From positions 1,548,686 to 1,612,685 of the forward strand of contig NC_016479.1 in NCBI RefSeq assembly GCF_000227115.2: DNA of 64,000 nucleotides. The letters run 5' to 3'. Position numbers and translations under genes: made by a program. The DNA is from Naumovozyma dairenensis CBS 421. Lineage: Eukaryota > Ascomycota > Saccharomycetes > Saccharomycetales > Saccharomycetaceae. The notes below the pieces were generated by a model. The model ran no database searches and had not been told where the DNA came from. It saw only the letters and a list, made by a program, of their open reading frames with translations. Positions 1-9,613 of the stretch are shown piece after piece; the first letter of the stretch is position 1, and every line of letters begins with the position of its first letter.

Positions 1-456
1 AGTTAAGAAATCAAAGACTTGACAACAATATTTCCATACTGTAGTGGAACCATATTTATTTAAACATTCTTCATAAAATCCATAAACTTGAGTAATTTGT
101 CTTGATTCATGATTACCTCTCACCAGTGTGATCTTTGATGGATATTTCACTTTCAAACACATTAAAAGTGTAAAAGTTTCTAAACTGTAATACCCTCTAT
201 CCACATAATCTCCAAGGAAAATATAATTGATATCATCAGGGAACCCACCTGAAGTCCTGAAAAGTTCAAGAAGATCATGGAATTGACCATGGATATCACC
301 ACATACCGTGACTGGGGTTTGTACTGGTTGAATATTACTTTCTTCCATTAGTAATTCCTTTACCATTTCACAAAGTTGTTTCATTTCATTTTCTGTTAAT
401 GCTTGACATTTTTTTATGGTCTCTAACCATTCATCAGGTCCTCTTTTCGACGACAT
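1..456 (-). CDS. SIT4: SIT4, PP2A-like Ser/Thr protein phosphatase catalytic subunit (5' part, cut by window edge)
   Basis: The first 152 codons are present and the rest lies beyond base 1. Sit4 is the catalytic subunit of a PP2A/PP6-type phosphatase that acts with Sap proteins in G1 progression and TORC1 signalling. The reading starts [18 protein letters not shown] and contains three metallophosphatase signatures: GDIHGQ, GDYVDRG and GNHE. It is nearly identical to S. cerevisiae Sit4 as I remember it, with one extra residue near the start, and this sets it apart from Pph21/22, Pph3 and Ppg1. ATG at 454-456. The neighbouring PRP38 is not next to SIT4 in S. cerevisiae, so a synteny break lies just upstream. 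Confidence 0.95.
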   Translation of the reverse strand, partial: MSSKRGPDEWLETIKKCQALTENEMKQLCEMVKELLMEESNIQPVQTPVTVCGDIHGQFHDLLELFRTSGGFPDDINYIFLGDYVDRGYYSLETFTLLMCLKVKYPSKITLVRGNHESRQITQVYGFYEECLNKYGSTTVWKYCCQVFDFLT

Positions 457-1012
457 CTTCTTTTATATGTAGTTATAATATAAGGTGCGAGTGCTTTTCT
501 TTTATCTATCTATCTGAATTTCTTGGAAATCCTGTTGTTTGTTATAAGCTTATTAATATGATGATATATTGTTGTTATTGGACAGAATATTATTAAGATA
601 ATATTTGTGGTTATTTGAAATAGAGTATATTTTGTTATTTTTTTAGTACAAGGGATAATGATGATAAGTAATGATAATATGCGGGTGTGTCAGTATGAGG
701 TATGAAGAATACTAACGAACGTGTTAAACTTAAACAATCCACTCTCTTGTATCAACTAATTAACGGGATCTTTGTTCTTTTTACACTAACCAGATTCATT
801 ACCATATTACACTACTACGTACGTACGAAACCACATACCTTCACATCATCAAATTATCAGAGTGTGCTTTTCCTGAAAAATTTTCCCTACAAAATTCGGA
901 GTGGTGTCCCGGGTAACATAAACAAGCCCCTAGGGTTAAAATTAGGGTTACAAACTCAATAGAAAATACATGGAATATTTATGACCTACCTATCCACGTA
1001 CCCTTACCTCTA
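457..1012. other. SIT4 upstream region / PRP38 3' flank
   Basis: No credible gene. About 450-495 bp from the SIT4 start it holds a Reb1-type CGGGTAA (910-916) and two Tbf1-type TAGGGTTA elements (931-938 and 943-950). A short frame at 702-962 has no coding character. Because Tbf1 often marks snoRNA promoters in yeasts, a small RNA between 457 and 900 is possible, but I cannot identify one. Confidence 0.5.
910..950. promoter_or_regulatory. Reb1 site plus two Tbf1-like sites
   Basis: CGGGTAA (Reb1 core) at 910-916 is followed by CTAGGGTTA (930-938) and TTAGGGTTA (942-950); the second is AACCCTAA on the minus strand, the Tbf1 core. General regulatory factors of this kind open chromatin at yeast promoters. 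Motif matches are seen; occupancy is inferred. Confidence 0.45.
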
Positions 1013-1017
1013 TCAAT

Positions 1018-1052
<35 letters not shown>

Positions 1053-1732
1053 TCACTGTCTTCCTCTACAGCACCAATTTCTGCAACCCATTGACATTTA
1101 CCCAACGGAATACCCCATATATTGTCCTTAGTAAGTAACCAATCAACAACCTCATCCATATAAATGATTCTCACACTCTCTTCACTTAAGGATAAAGATG
1201 GTGACCAACAATCAGCATCTAATTGGAAACATTTCAATTTCGTATAATTATTAAGACATTTCTGGAAAATATCTTGAAACTTTCTTGCCAATGAATCATT
1301 TTTACCAATGAAAAAATATTGGATTCGTATGTAGGTTATAATCAATACCGTTATGTATTTATTATCAAATTCAGTATCATCATGATCTTCCAATAATATC
1401 CATATTTGTTCAATAGTTGGTTTCAATTCTATTATCTTCATCAATAAACATTTAAACTCAGTACCACCGACTAAATGATTCCGCACTACCATTGTATCGC
1501 TTGAGTGTGAGTGTGATTGTGATTTTAATTTACCGAAATCTCTTACTATAACTTGAATCAATTGAACCATAGTATTACCTCTTAATGATTGTGATGTTAA
1601 ATTGACCTTATAATATATCGAGTTATGAATCTTATCTCTTGTTATTCTGGGTATTACTAGGGATACTGAACTATTATTTAATTGCTTGTTCGATATGAAT
1701 GATTCAACGAAAAATTCATTACTTGATGACAT
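1013..1732 (-). CDS. PRP38: PRP38, pre-mRNA splicing factor of the U4/U6.U5 tri-snRNP
   Basis: A 239-residue protein (S. cerevisiae about 242) needed for spliceosome activation and release of U4. The N-terminal 200 residues form the conserved PRP38 domain: NNSSVSLVIPRITRDKIHNS near residues 20-38, LRGNTMVQLIQ, GGTEFKCLLMK, and IWGIPLGKCQW near residue 210. The C-terminal tail is acidic followed by a run of about 11 serines, encoded by a triplet microsatellite at 1019-1052, so tail length probably varies between strains. It is followed by MRPL25 and PAC10 as in the YGR075C-YGR078C block. SPP381, first found in S. cerevisiae as a prp38-1 suppressor, also lies in this window at 42242. Confidence 0.95.
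1019..1052. repeat. (ACT)n triplet microsatellite coding the PRP38 serine tail
   Basis: About eleven tandem ACT triplets on the + strand read as AGT (Ser) codons in PRP38. The repeat sits directly before the GAT-TGA end of the gene, so expansion or contraction would change only the length of the tail. Confidence 0.8.
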
Positions 1733-2013
1733 ACTCTCGTTTATTTATTCTTTTTAACTGATCCGAATGAGGGAGGGTATTCTTGAATGCAATTGTAAAT
1801 CAATGTTTACACCTTATGACCGTTGAATGAAGATTATCTATGCTTTTTAGTTTGGATAGTTTAGAGATTTTCAAGGAAAAAAATATATGTTCACAGTTAT
1901 ATATAATATTTACAAGCCAAAAAGAAAAATAAAAAAGTACGTACGGTCGTCAAAGGGTTCGCCATAGACATAAAAGAACAAAGCAGCAAGCTTGTCATAT
2001 TTCTTTGATTTGA

Positions 2014-2517
2014 TTAAAACCACGATTTATTACTCTCTAACGTCTTATCCTTTGATTTCCTTTCTAACCTATTAACGTATTTTTTACCCTTAACATCTGC
2101 TATCATTTTATCAGCATTCTTGATACCTTCCTCTCTTGCCTTTAATTTGGATTCCAAAGCTAACTCATACTTGTGACCCTTAGGGAAAAGTACCCCCTTC
2201 ATGAATTTATTCTCAGCAATCTTCTTATCATATTTCTCTTGGAAGAATAATTTACTAGATGGTATAGGTGGTAATAAATCCTGTACTCCGTATCTATGAG
2301 CCAATTTATAAATGTCACTCATTCTTCTTAGCGAATATTTAGGTTCATAGAATTTACCATTGATTGGGTTTCTATTTCGTAGAAATGGATTTGCAGATAT
2401 TGACTTTATTGATGTGGAACTCTTAGCATATTTAATTGAAGGAGGATATTTTTCAAAAAATGTTCTTAATTTTATCGGTAAAGAATTAAAATACTTCAAT
2501 GAACCAGACGTAGACAT
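2014..2517 (-). CDS. MRPL25: MRPL25, mitochondrial large-subunit ribosomal protein
   Basis: A 167-residue protein (S. cerevisiae 157). Matching blocks are [57 protein letters not shown] and [18 protein letters not shown], in the same order as in the yeast protein. It is rich in Lys/Arg, as expected for a mitoribosomal protein, and acts in the mitochondrial matrix. ATG at 2515-2517. In S. cerevisiae PEX8 lies between MRPL25 and PAC10; here only about 390 bp separate them. Confidence 0.93.
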   Translation of the reverse strand: MSTSGSLKYFNSLPIKLRTFFEKYPPSIKYAKSSTSIKSISANPFLRNRNPINGKFYEPKYSLRRMSDIYKLAHRYGVQDLLPPIPSSKLFFQEKYDKKIAENKFMKGVLFPKGHKYELALESKLKAREEGIKNADKMIADVKGKKYVNRLERKSKDKTLESNKSWF

Positions 2518-2909
2518 GTTGTTAAAATTATTGTGGATCGTTACAGATCTATTGTTGAGGTACTCTTGTATGCCCCTCTCATAAACTTAGTTTTGATTTT
2601 GCCTTAAATTAGATTTTGACGATTACTGGAAATCCCAATTCAATCTCAAACGTATATGATTTCTTGATTTTCATGGCGCCCTGTTAAATTTGAAGGCTTC
2701 TACATACGTACATATTTCTTATTCACATATAACCATAAATGAACGTTACTCTACAAATAAAAGTCTTTTACATCATTGTACGTATATATATATGATGTTA
2801 TTTATACATTCTATCACTTATATTTACTTATTAGTTCATTGTAATTCACAGGTACAATTAAAAAGGGTGGTCTACGGGTTGTGTCCTACAGACTTAACTT
2901 TTCCTACTT
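2518..2909. other. MRPL25-PAC10 intergenic, site of the missing PEX8
   Basis: 392 bp with no reading frame resembling a peroxin. It serves as MRPL25 promoter and PAC10 3' flank. S. cerevisiae has PEX8 at this point, so the gene was lost from or moved away from this track. Confidence 0.6.
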
Positions 2910-3500
2910 TCAAAGTTTCAGATCTTTAATGGCTTCAGTTTCTTTCTCATTTTGTCTTCTTTCCACATCCCAATTATATAATCTTGCACAATTCACTTCC
3001 ATAGTGGTAATGTTTTCCCTTAGGAATTCAACATCTTCTGTACATGTATCGAGATTTCTTTTAGCATCATTCAATTTCTTATTTAATAATTCAATGGCTT
3101 CGTCTATTGGGTATTCTAACATAACATCAGCACCTAACCATAAACATACTGTATCTTGAATTTTACTAATTTCAGCCTTTGTATATAATGTATCATTTAA
3201 TTGATAATTGACTTGTAATGGTTCATCATCACCGTCGTCGTCATTATTTTCAGATTGACGTTTAAGATTATTACAGATTTTCAAAGTATTTTCTAAATCA
3301 GGAATTCTAATCTTCAATTGTTTAACAGTAGTCAATTTAGATTCTTGCATAAATTTATATTTTGATAATCGTTCTTGAAACTTATTAAAACATAATTCGA
3401 AATCTTGTGGATCTTTAATGAAATCCTCCACTTGATTAACAAATGGTGCGCCTGGGATACCTCTTGGGTTACACTCCGTGGAGTTAAATAATGTGTCCAT
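2910..3500 (-). CDS. PAC10: PAC10/GIM2, prefoldin subunit 3
   Basis: A 196-residue alpha-type prefoldin subunit (S. cerevisiae 199). The prefoldin hexamer captures nascent tubulin and actin in the cytosol and hands them to the TRiC chaperonin. Diagnostic segments are MDTLFNSTECNPRGIPGAPF at the start, FELCFNKFQERLSKYKFMQE and KIRIPDLENTLKICNNL in the first coiled-coil helix, LGADVMLEYPIDEA in the central hairpin, and EFLRENITTMEVNCARLYNW in the second helix. Length and architecture are complete. Confidence 0.96.
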   Translation of the reverse strand: MDTLFNSTECNPRGIPGAPFVNQVEDFIKDPQDFELCFNKFQERLSKYKFMQESKLTTVKQLKIRIPDLENTLKICNNLKRQSENNDDDGDDEPLQVNYQLNDTLYTKAEISKIQDTVCLWLGADVMLEYPIDEAIELLNKKLNDAKRNLDTCTEDVEFLRENITTMEVNCARLYNWDVERRQNEKETEAIKDLKL

Positions 3501-4359
3501 ATCGTAATATTTGAATGCCTTAGTATGATTATTTTATTTCTTTATTAGCGTCTTCACGTATCTATCCATCTATCCATCTATGTATGTATATAGCAAGAAC
3601 TCAAACATTTTTTTTTTTTTTGCTTTACAAAATTCATTAACGGTTAACGGGTAAGAAAACATTAAAGTGACACATCATGAAGAGACACTGCAATAGCAAT
3701 AACAACAAAGGGATGGTCTACGTGATTAGAGAATGTTTATCACCATTTGAACCTTCATATATCTCCCTTAACGTCTGATCGATAATCGTACTCAACTGAC
3801 ACGTTTTTTTGGGGTTCCAGTATTCTTGTGTATAAAGGAACGTTCAATCCATACATATTCCGTGCACTCATTCCCCTTTCTGGTACAAATTCAAATCTCA
3901 ACACCAACTCAGAGGATACTGACCATTGCCCATCCATTCATCACAAAAATAATGAATGACATAATATAAAATATTTTGTTGATGTTTATTCTCCTTTCGG
4001 AAAAATGTTCTAGCCCCAAAGGTAAGAGACAGGATGTCAAGATTCTTTACCTGTGTCATTAACTACAGATGATCTAAGACTTTAATTATGTACACTTAAA
4101 CTTTCATTTGACTAAACATACACACACAATCGCTGCTGTAAGTATATCTAACACAAATTAACAGACCCAAATAGTGAATGCCCTCCCCTAAATACCCTTG
4201 CTGGATAATATATACGTTACTTAATCAAATCCTATAAAAAAGTTCATCATTCCAATGCTTTTTCTTCGTTATATCCTGATACCTTTGAAATATGCTACCA
4301 ATTGGTGACGTTATGGAAACAAATTAAGGAAATTTCCTGCTATATTTATCGTTAAAACA
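3501..4359. other. Divergent promoter region of PAC10 and the SUN-family gene
   Basis: 859 bp without a supported gene. On the PAC10 side a Reb1-type CGGGTAA (3648-3654) lies beside a 14-base poly-T tract (3608-3621), the usual layout of a nucleosome-depleted yeast promoter. Near the SUN gene there is a 12-bp palindrome AGGAAATTTCCT (4327-4338), 22 bp before the ATG. A 60-codon minus-strand frame at 3755-3937 is unsupported. Confidence 0.55.
3648..3654. promoter_or_regulatory. Reb1-type site next to poly-T, PAC10 promoter
   Basis: CGGGTAA, the reverse complement of TTACCCG, sits about 150 bp upstream of the PAC10 start and some 27 bp from a poly-T run. Spacing fits a Reb1-organised promoter; binding is inferred. 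Confidence 0.45.
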
Positions 4360-5478
4360 ATGTTCTCAATTCAAATGAATTTTCAAAGAGTTATTTTCCT
4401 CCTTCTTTCAATCTTTTCTGTCCTAGTATTTGCTAAATTCCATTTACAGCAAACTGTCACTGAAACTGTAACTGTTTCAGATAATCAACAAGGTTCTACA
4501 ACTCCACAGCATGTTCATGAAAAGGCTAAACGTGGAGGAACATGTGCATTCCCCAATTATGACGGTATGGTAGCAGTTCAAAAATCAGGTAAGAATGCCG
4601 GATGGGCCATGCATAACGATCAAGAATGTTCCTACGGGTCATGGTGTCCATATGCGTGTGAACCAGGTAAGTTAATGGGTCAATGGGATCCTAGTGTCAC
4701 AACGTATTCATACCCAGGTTCGCAAAATGGTGGATTATATTGCGATTCTAATGGGAATTTACAAAAAATGAACTCTGATAAAGATTATTGCTATGATGGT
4801 ACTGGGACAGTCTCTGCAGTTAATAGTTGCTCAGGTGGTGATGTTTCATTTTGTCAAACCATCTTACCAGGTAATGAAGAGATGTTGATCCCAACTTTGG
4901 TCTCTAAGGGATCTTCTAAGACGTTAGCTGTTCCAGGACCAGATTATTGGGCTTCAACTGCTGCTCATTATTATATTAATCCTCCTGGCGTGGGAGTGGA
5001 TGATGCATGTCAATGGGGGAGTACTGCAAACCCATGTGGGAATTGGTCTCCATATGTAGCTGGTGCAAATACAGATTCTAATGGGAACACATTTGTGAAA
5101 ATTGGCTGGAATCCAATTTACTTGGAAACTTCATGTCCATTTAAAGACAAAAAACCAACTTTCGGTATCAAAATTACTTGTGATGATAAATCTCAATGTG
5201 ACGGATTGGATTGTGCAATCGACCCAAGTGTTAACGACATTAACGGAGTATCAAGCTCTCAAAGTAGTTCTGGTGCAGGTGGTGGTAACTTTTGTGTAGT
5301 TACCGCAAAGAAGGGTGCAAAGGCTAAAATTGAAGTTTTTGATGCTGGGAGTGGTGGAGTTAGCGGTAGTGGAGGAGGCTCCAATAACATGCAAAAGAGA
5401 GATGAATATGCCCTAGGGATAACAGCTACACATACAGTAACTGAAACTAAATGGGTTACTTCAACGACAATTGTTTAA
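4360..5478 (+). CDS. SUN-family secreted cell-wall protein
   Basis: A 372-residue protein with an N-terminal signal peptide (FQRVIFLLLSIFSVLVFA, about residues 8-26) and a KR site near residue 57. The core is a SUN domain: CAFPNYDGMVAVQKSGKNAG, then CSYGSWCPYACEPGKLMGQW with the cysteine pattern C-x5-C-x3-C, then YPGSQNGGLYCDSNGNL, and later PGPDYWASTAAHYYINPPG. SUN proteins (Sim1, Uth1, Nca3, Sun4) are wall proteins involved in septation and beta-glucan remodelling. It lacks the long Ser/Thr-rich spacer of Sim1/Sun4, which suggests the lesser-known YMR244W-like group; I am not sure of that. The Gly/Ser-rich C-terminus with a second KR site is unusual. A second ATG at 4375 is a possible start. 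Neighbours give no syntenic help. Confidence 0.85.
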   Translation: MFSIQMNFQRVIFLLLSIFSVLVFAKFHLQQTVTETVTVSDNQQGSTTPQHVHEKAKRGGTCAFPNYDGMVAVQKSGKNAGWAMHNDQECSYGSWCPYACEPGKLMGQWDPSVTTYSYPGSQNGGLYCDSNGNLQKMNSDKDYCYDGTGTVSAVNSCSGGDVSFCQTILPGNEEMLIPTLVSKGSSKTLAVPGPDYWASTAAHYYINPPGVGVDDACQWGSTANPCGNWSPYVAGANTDSNGNTFVKIGWNPIYLETSCPFKDKKPTFGIKITCDDKSQCDGLDCAIDPSVNDINGVSSSQSSSGAGGGNFCVVTAKKGAKAKIEVFDAGSGGVSGSGGGSNNMQKRDEYALGITATHTVTETKWVTSTTIV

Positions 5479-7852
5479 AAAATAGTCCGAAACTCTTTTT
5501 TATTTAATATTTAGATATAGGCATAATTTATTATAGTTTACTTGTTTACTTTTGCTTACGGGCCTAAATTAAATTCTTCTGGTATCCTTTACGTGAGCTA
5601 TAAACCTGTACGCACAAAAAGGTAGTTAATCAGATATGGGATAATAAACTGCTTTCTAAATCGAGGTTCACTCTTCCGTCTCAAAATCTTTTTGGGAAAC
5701 ATTTTTTATTTTTTAAACGTTTTAAGGAAAAATGTTGTTTCTTCCTTTCAGCGACGACCTCCCCTGACACGAATATGAATACTTTCATCTCAATAATATA
5801 ATTTCTTCGTTCTTTTTCACTTTACGGTACATACGTACGTAGTAAACTAAAATAGTCTTTTCCATGATAATTTAATGGATTGATAAAATAATAAAATAAA
5901 AATAAAATAAAGATAAAATATAGTTAGGATAATCTTTCCACCACAGACAGATTGTACGGTGTTCTCGAGCGTCCCAATCAGTTTCCCAAGATCAAGCGTA
6001 CAAGTTTCTACAATGTTCTGTTAACATTTTACTCAGATGACCTGGACACGGTGTTACGAGCTGTAATTTATGCATTAGCGATACCAACAAAGATTAAACC
6101 AATTGCAAAAAGGTATTATTTTACTCCTATGCAACAATTACGGTAACTACCATTTACGGTGCTTAGGGAAGAAAAGTTATACCAGCTTACTTTTATTTCT
6201 CTTCTTATTATCATTATCAACTCAGGAAATTGCCATGGAAAGGAAATGATTGCAACATTTTGATAGGTTCAAAAGAAATAAGATTCGAAGCACGTGTGTA
6301 CATGCTAACTCTTACAAGTCTGTTCGAGGAAAGTAGCTGCTAGTAAGAAAGGTTAAGACGTAGGAAGAAAAAGTGCTCGGAAAAAGATTAAGATTGAATT
6401 TGAATTGGAAGTATTTTTAATTCGTTCTTTCTATTACCTTTATTAGGATTATTTCAATACGATATAAAAGGGGACAACTGAATTATAAATCCATAAGAAT
6501 TAGCTGTTAAGAAGTTCGGAATTTTACCTACTATCTAACTTATATTTTACAAAAAAGTAGTTATATTACGAACTCGCCACAATAGGTGTGAACAATACCA
6601 TATAGGTTAAGAAGATCAAACGCACTGATTAATGAGAATGAAATCTTACCCACCGGCTTAATAGGTTGAAGATCAAGAGAGTCATCCTAGTTGCTTGATT
6701 AGTTAAAGAAAGAAATCAAACTAAGAAAGCCAGGCGCACCGTTATACAATAAATTAGACAAGTCGATAAAGAAGCGCATTCTAACTGTATATAAATATCG
6801 AGATCAACTACCCTTATGTCAACGCAACTCTTCATGTCCTTTCCCCTACGAAGAATCGTGCCCTGTTAATCCTGTATTAATTGAGTTATATGGGGAGGGG
6901 GGGGGTCATTCTGGATATAAATTGCTTACTTATAAGGGTATGATAAGAGTAAGTTATTATCATATTTAATTTTCGAAAGCAATTCTCGAGGAAAAACCAC
7001 CCATCAGGATATGAAAAAGGAAGCAATCGCTAAGACAAATCTAGCAGCAACTCATTATTCGAGAACTTTTATTTGTATTCTAATTAGTTCAGCTCTCTTA
7101 AGGTTAGCGCCGTCGATGAATCCGGTTGAAAACAAATGAAGATAGCATGCGCATCTGAAATTATAAGCCACTCACAGATGATGAAATTTATCACCGTCAT
7201 AATTTTCATCTGCAATCGGTTAGTCTATTTGGTTAATATGTCACAGTTTTAGCCTGAAAATGGATATAATGTATCGTTTACATTAGCTGGACTTTTGAAA
7301 GTTTAGGTGTAAATGGTGGTCACTTCTGTACTCTTACATTATCTTTAAAACCTAACAAAAAAACATCACTTGAACCTATGTATGGTGTGGAGTGATCAAT
7401 CTGCAACTCTTAGCTCCGACCTTAAAACCATATATGAAAAGTGTTCTGGAGACAGTGTGTATTGGAAATGGATGTTATCATCCTGATGCCAGCACCTCCG
7501 AGTAATGGATGGTCAGTGGTTTTATCTAGAAATAACTTGTAAATAATAATTCAATATTTTTTTTATGAAGAAAGAATATAGGGATCCTCGAGGATTGGTG
7601 TATTTAAATGTATATATGCGTATTTCTATATCAACTAAATGTATATAAATATGTATGTAAACCAAACAGAAATTCAGAAATTGACAATTGGCAATTGACA
7701 GTTGATGAGCCCCAAATCGGGGAACTTACTTTTGTGTGCCACCTATACTTACCTACCGTTAGTGTTATGGACCATTGGCAATTAGCCCATCAAGTAACCA
7801 GCACCGCATGGGGGACAGATGACGAAGCAAACAAGCACATATGTACTTCAGA

Positions 7853-8182
7853 CTATTTGATTACTACAAACTCATATGAGACATGTTCTCTATCTGTTTC
7901 AAGTTCTATACCGTAATCCTCCAACTCAGATAGAACATCTTCCATTGTAAGTTCATTATCTGCCAGCACATCATCATCAGAAGAGGAAGAGGATAAGCTT
8001 TTCTCAAGAGCATCCGACAACTCTTCCTTCTCTATCCCCATGGTGTAGAAAGGTTGTTTCAATAAAGATGGCAAGACTGGTGTTGGAATGTCCCCTTCGT
8101 TTCCATCCAGTGTCGTGGTCTCACAAAATATGCATTTTGTGATGATCTCCAATGTAATGATAATTAAAGTTCTATATTTCAT
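7853..8182 (-). CDS. Possible small secreted acidic protein (orphan)
   Basis: A 109-codon frame from an ATG, not recognised. The first 20 residues (MKYRTLIIITLEIITKCIFC) look like a cleavable signal peptide. The remainder is acidic and Ser-rich, with a five-serine run followed by DDD and a predicted helical stretch TMEDVLSELEDYGIELE. There is no KR/KEX2 repeat structure, so it is not an alpha-factor-type pheromone precursor, and no cysteine framework. It stands alone in the 4.1 kb gap. Support rests on length, start codon and the signal-like N-terminus only; it may be fortuitous. Confidence 0.3.
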   Translation of the reverse strand: MKYRTLIIITLEIITKCIFCETTTLDGNEGDIPTPVLPSLLKQPFYTMGIEKEELSDALEKSLSSSSSDDDVLADNELTMEDVLSELEDYGIELETDREHVSYEFVVIK

Positions 8183-9141
8183 TTGGTATTAGTCTGTATT
8201 TTGTAAACTAATGGATGTTTATTTGTTTTGGTATTATTTTCTTTGAGTGATGATGATAATGATTATGCAAGAGACAAATTTAAATGAATTTGAATAAAAC
8301 AAGAGAGGAAAAACAAGAAAGAAAGGGAGTCAAAGTTCCATGGATTCATTTATCCTTATATATATTTATAATTTAAAGTTTTTCATGCGATTTTTTTTAA
8401 ACTGATCTTTGTGTATATTCTTCATCTTATTTTTTTTGTGTTTTTATGTTTTATTTCTTGTGAATTACTCGAACAACCTACCATCTTTATGATTAGAACT
8501 CAATGTATGAAAAATGTACGCGTGTAATATAGCCAATATTTTTGGATATAGAGAGTCGTTTGAATTCAAATGAAATAGAAGCGAAAAGAAGAAAAATGGA
8601 AAAAAAGACTTATTATTTTTGCTGACAGTTGTACGTTAAACTGTTTTTTTCACAAATTAAGGTGATCTATTAATATAGCAAGTTCAAGTTTCTTGTAGCG
8701 TTGTGTAAGGTCATTCTTGCATGAAACATCTTCCGCAGGATATTCATAATATAAGAAGATAATTATATCTCTTTCAGTGATCATTAGTGATGAAAATTAT
8801 TGGATCGCTAGAGGTTACCCCTCCCCTAAACTGCTTGTGAGTATTATTATATTTTTTATACTTTATATTTTTATTTACTTTCAAGAAGAATGAACTCTAT
8901 TATTTATATTACCAGAGACTATTAACCATAATTAAAATAAACTCATATAAAGCTTATTTACATTCAAGATGGAATTTTACAATATGAATAACACAGGATA
9001 TCAAAGGTTGGATGCTTCCGAGCCCTTATAGGTAAGAGACATTCACTGCTGATACAGGCATGAGATTTCATTCCACAGCAGAACACAGCATGTTATACAA
9101 GATGTCATGATATCGTTATAACCAAAAAATGTAATTAATAT

Positions 9142-9215
9142 GGTTTCGTGGTCTAGTCGGTTATGGCATCTGCTTAACACGCAGAACGTCCCCAGTTCGA
9201 TCCTGGGCGAAATCA
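9142..9215 (+). tRNA. tRNA-Val (anticodon AAC), copy 1
   Basis: 74 nt, no intron. The acceptor stem GGTTTCG pairs with CGAAATC and is followed by discriminator A. The anticodon arm CTGC-TTAACAC-GCAG has anticodon AAC. The B box reads GTTCGATCC. A T5 run 11 bases downstream may terminate Pol III. The sequence is identical to the copy at 15146. Confidence 0.97.
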
Positions 9216-9613
9216 AATTAATAACTTTTTGGTTTTTGAAAATAAAATTACTTTTCATATTCTACCGAGTGGGACAGATAATTGTCTAGACCTTCTGTAC
9301 TAGAGGCTAAATTTGAATATATTATTCGGGATTCTTCTATATTATTTTTTTTACTGTCGTCAGTTTGTACGATTGATATCTCCAACGCTGTGTTTTCCTC
9401 TTATCTCCGCCCATAACGCCGCCCCTAAAATTGAGGGATACATGAAATTTTATTGTCTGTATCTAACGTTAGGTATTTAAAAAAAAAGTCAATACGGAAC
9501 GTTTCAGAACAAGCTGTCAATTGATAAATATTGTTATCCTTGATCAATTTATTGGATTGTTTTTTCCTATTATTCATTCAAAAAGACAACTTCCACGAAA
9601 GCTTCCATCAATA

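Larger units (their letters stand above)
5479..9613. other. 4.1 kb gene-poor interval and synteny break
   Basis: Very long for a yeast gap. It holds a simple A/T tract of AATAA-like units (about 5884-5923), a G9 run preceded by GGGGA (6892-6905), one possible small secreted ORF (7853-8182, minus) and tRNA-Val(AAC) at 9142-9215. The remaining frames are short and overlap, and the 64- to 102-codon frames at 5952 and 7608 lack recognisable similarity. The SUN gene on the left and YBR137W on the right are not neighbours in S. cerevisiae, so this is a rearrangement junction. I could not recognise a centromere, telomerase RNA, snRNA or LTR, but cannot exclude a diverged one. Confidence 0.6.

Noticed and set aside
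3755..3937. 60-codon minus frame with a fairly protein-like composition
   Set aside because: Short, isolated, no family recognised, no promoter signs; lies in the divergent PAC10-SUN promoter.
5884..5923. A/T tract with near matches to the ARS consensus
   Set aside because: 10-of-11 matches are common in AT-rich DNA; no B elements could be judged by eye.
6380..6620. Possible solo LTR (TATAAAAGG-like promoter and A/T-rich tail)
   Set aside because: No TG...CA ends, no target-site duplication and no second copy in the window.
7170..7260. C/D snoRNA-like pair ATGATGA (7178) and CTGA (7253)
   Set aside because: The spacing is right, but there is no terminal stem, and I cannot match the bases before CTGA to rRNA. 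These short boxes are frequent by chance.
7745..7760. ATACTTACCT resembling the 5' end of U1 snRNA
   Set aside because: The match stops after ten bases; no U1 stem-loops or Sm site follow.
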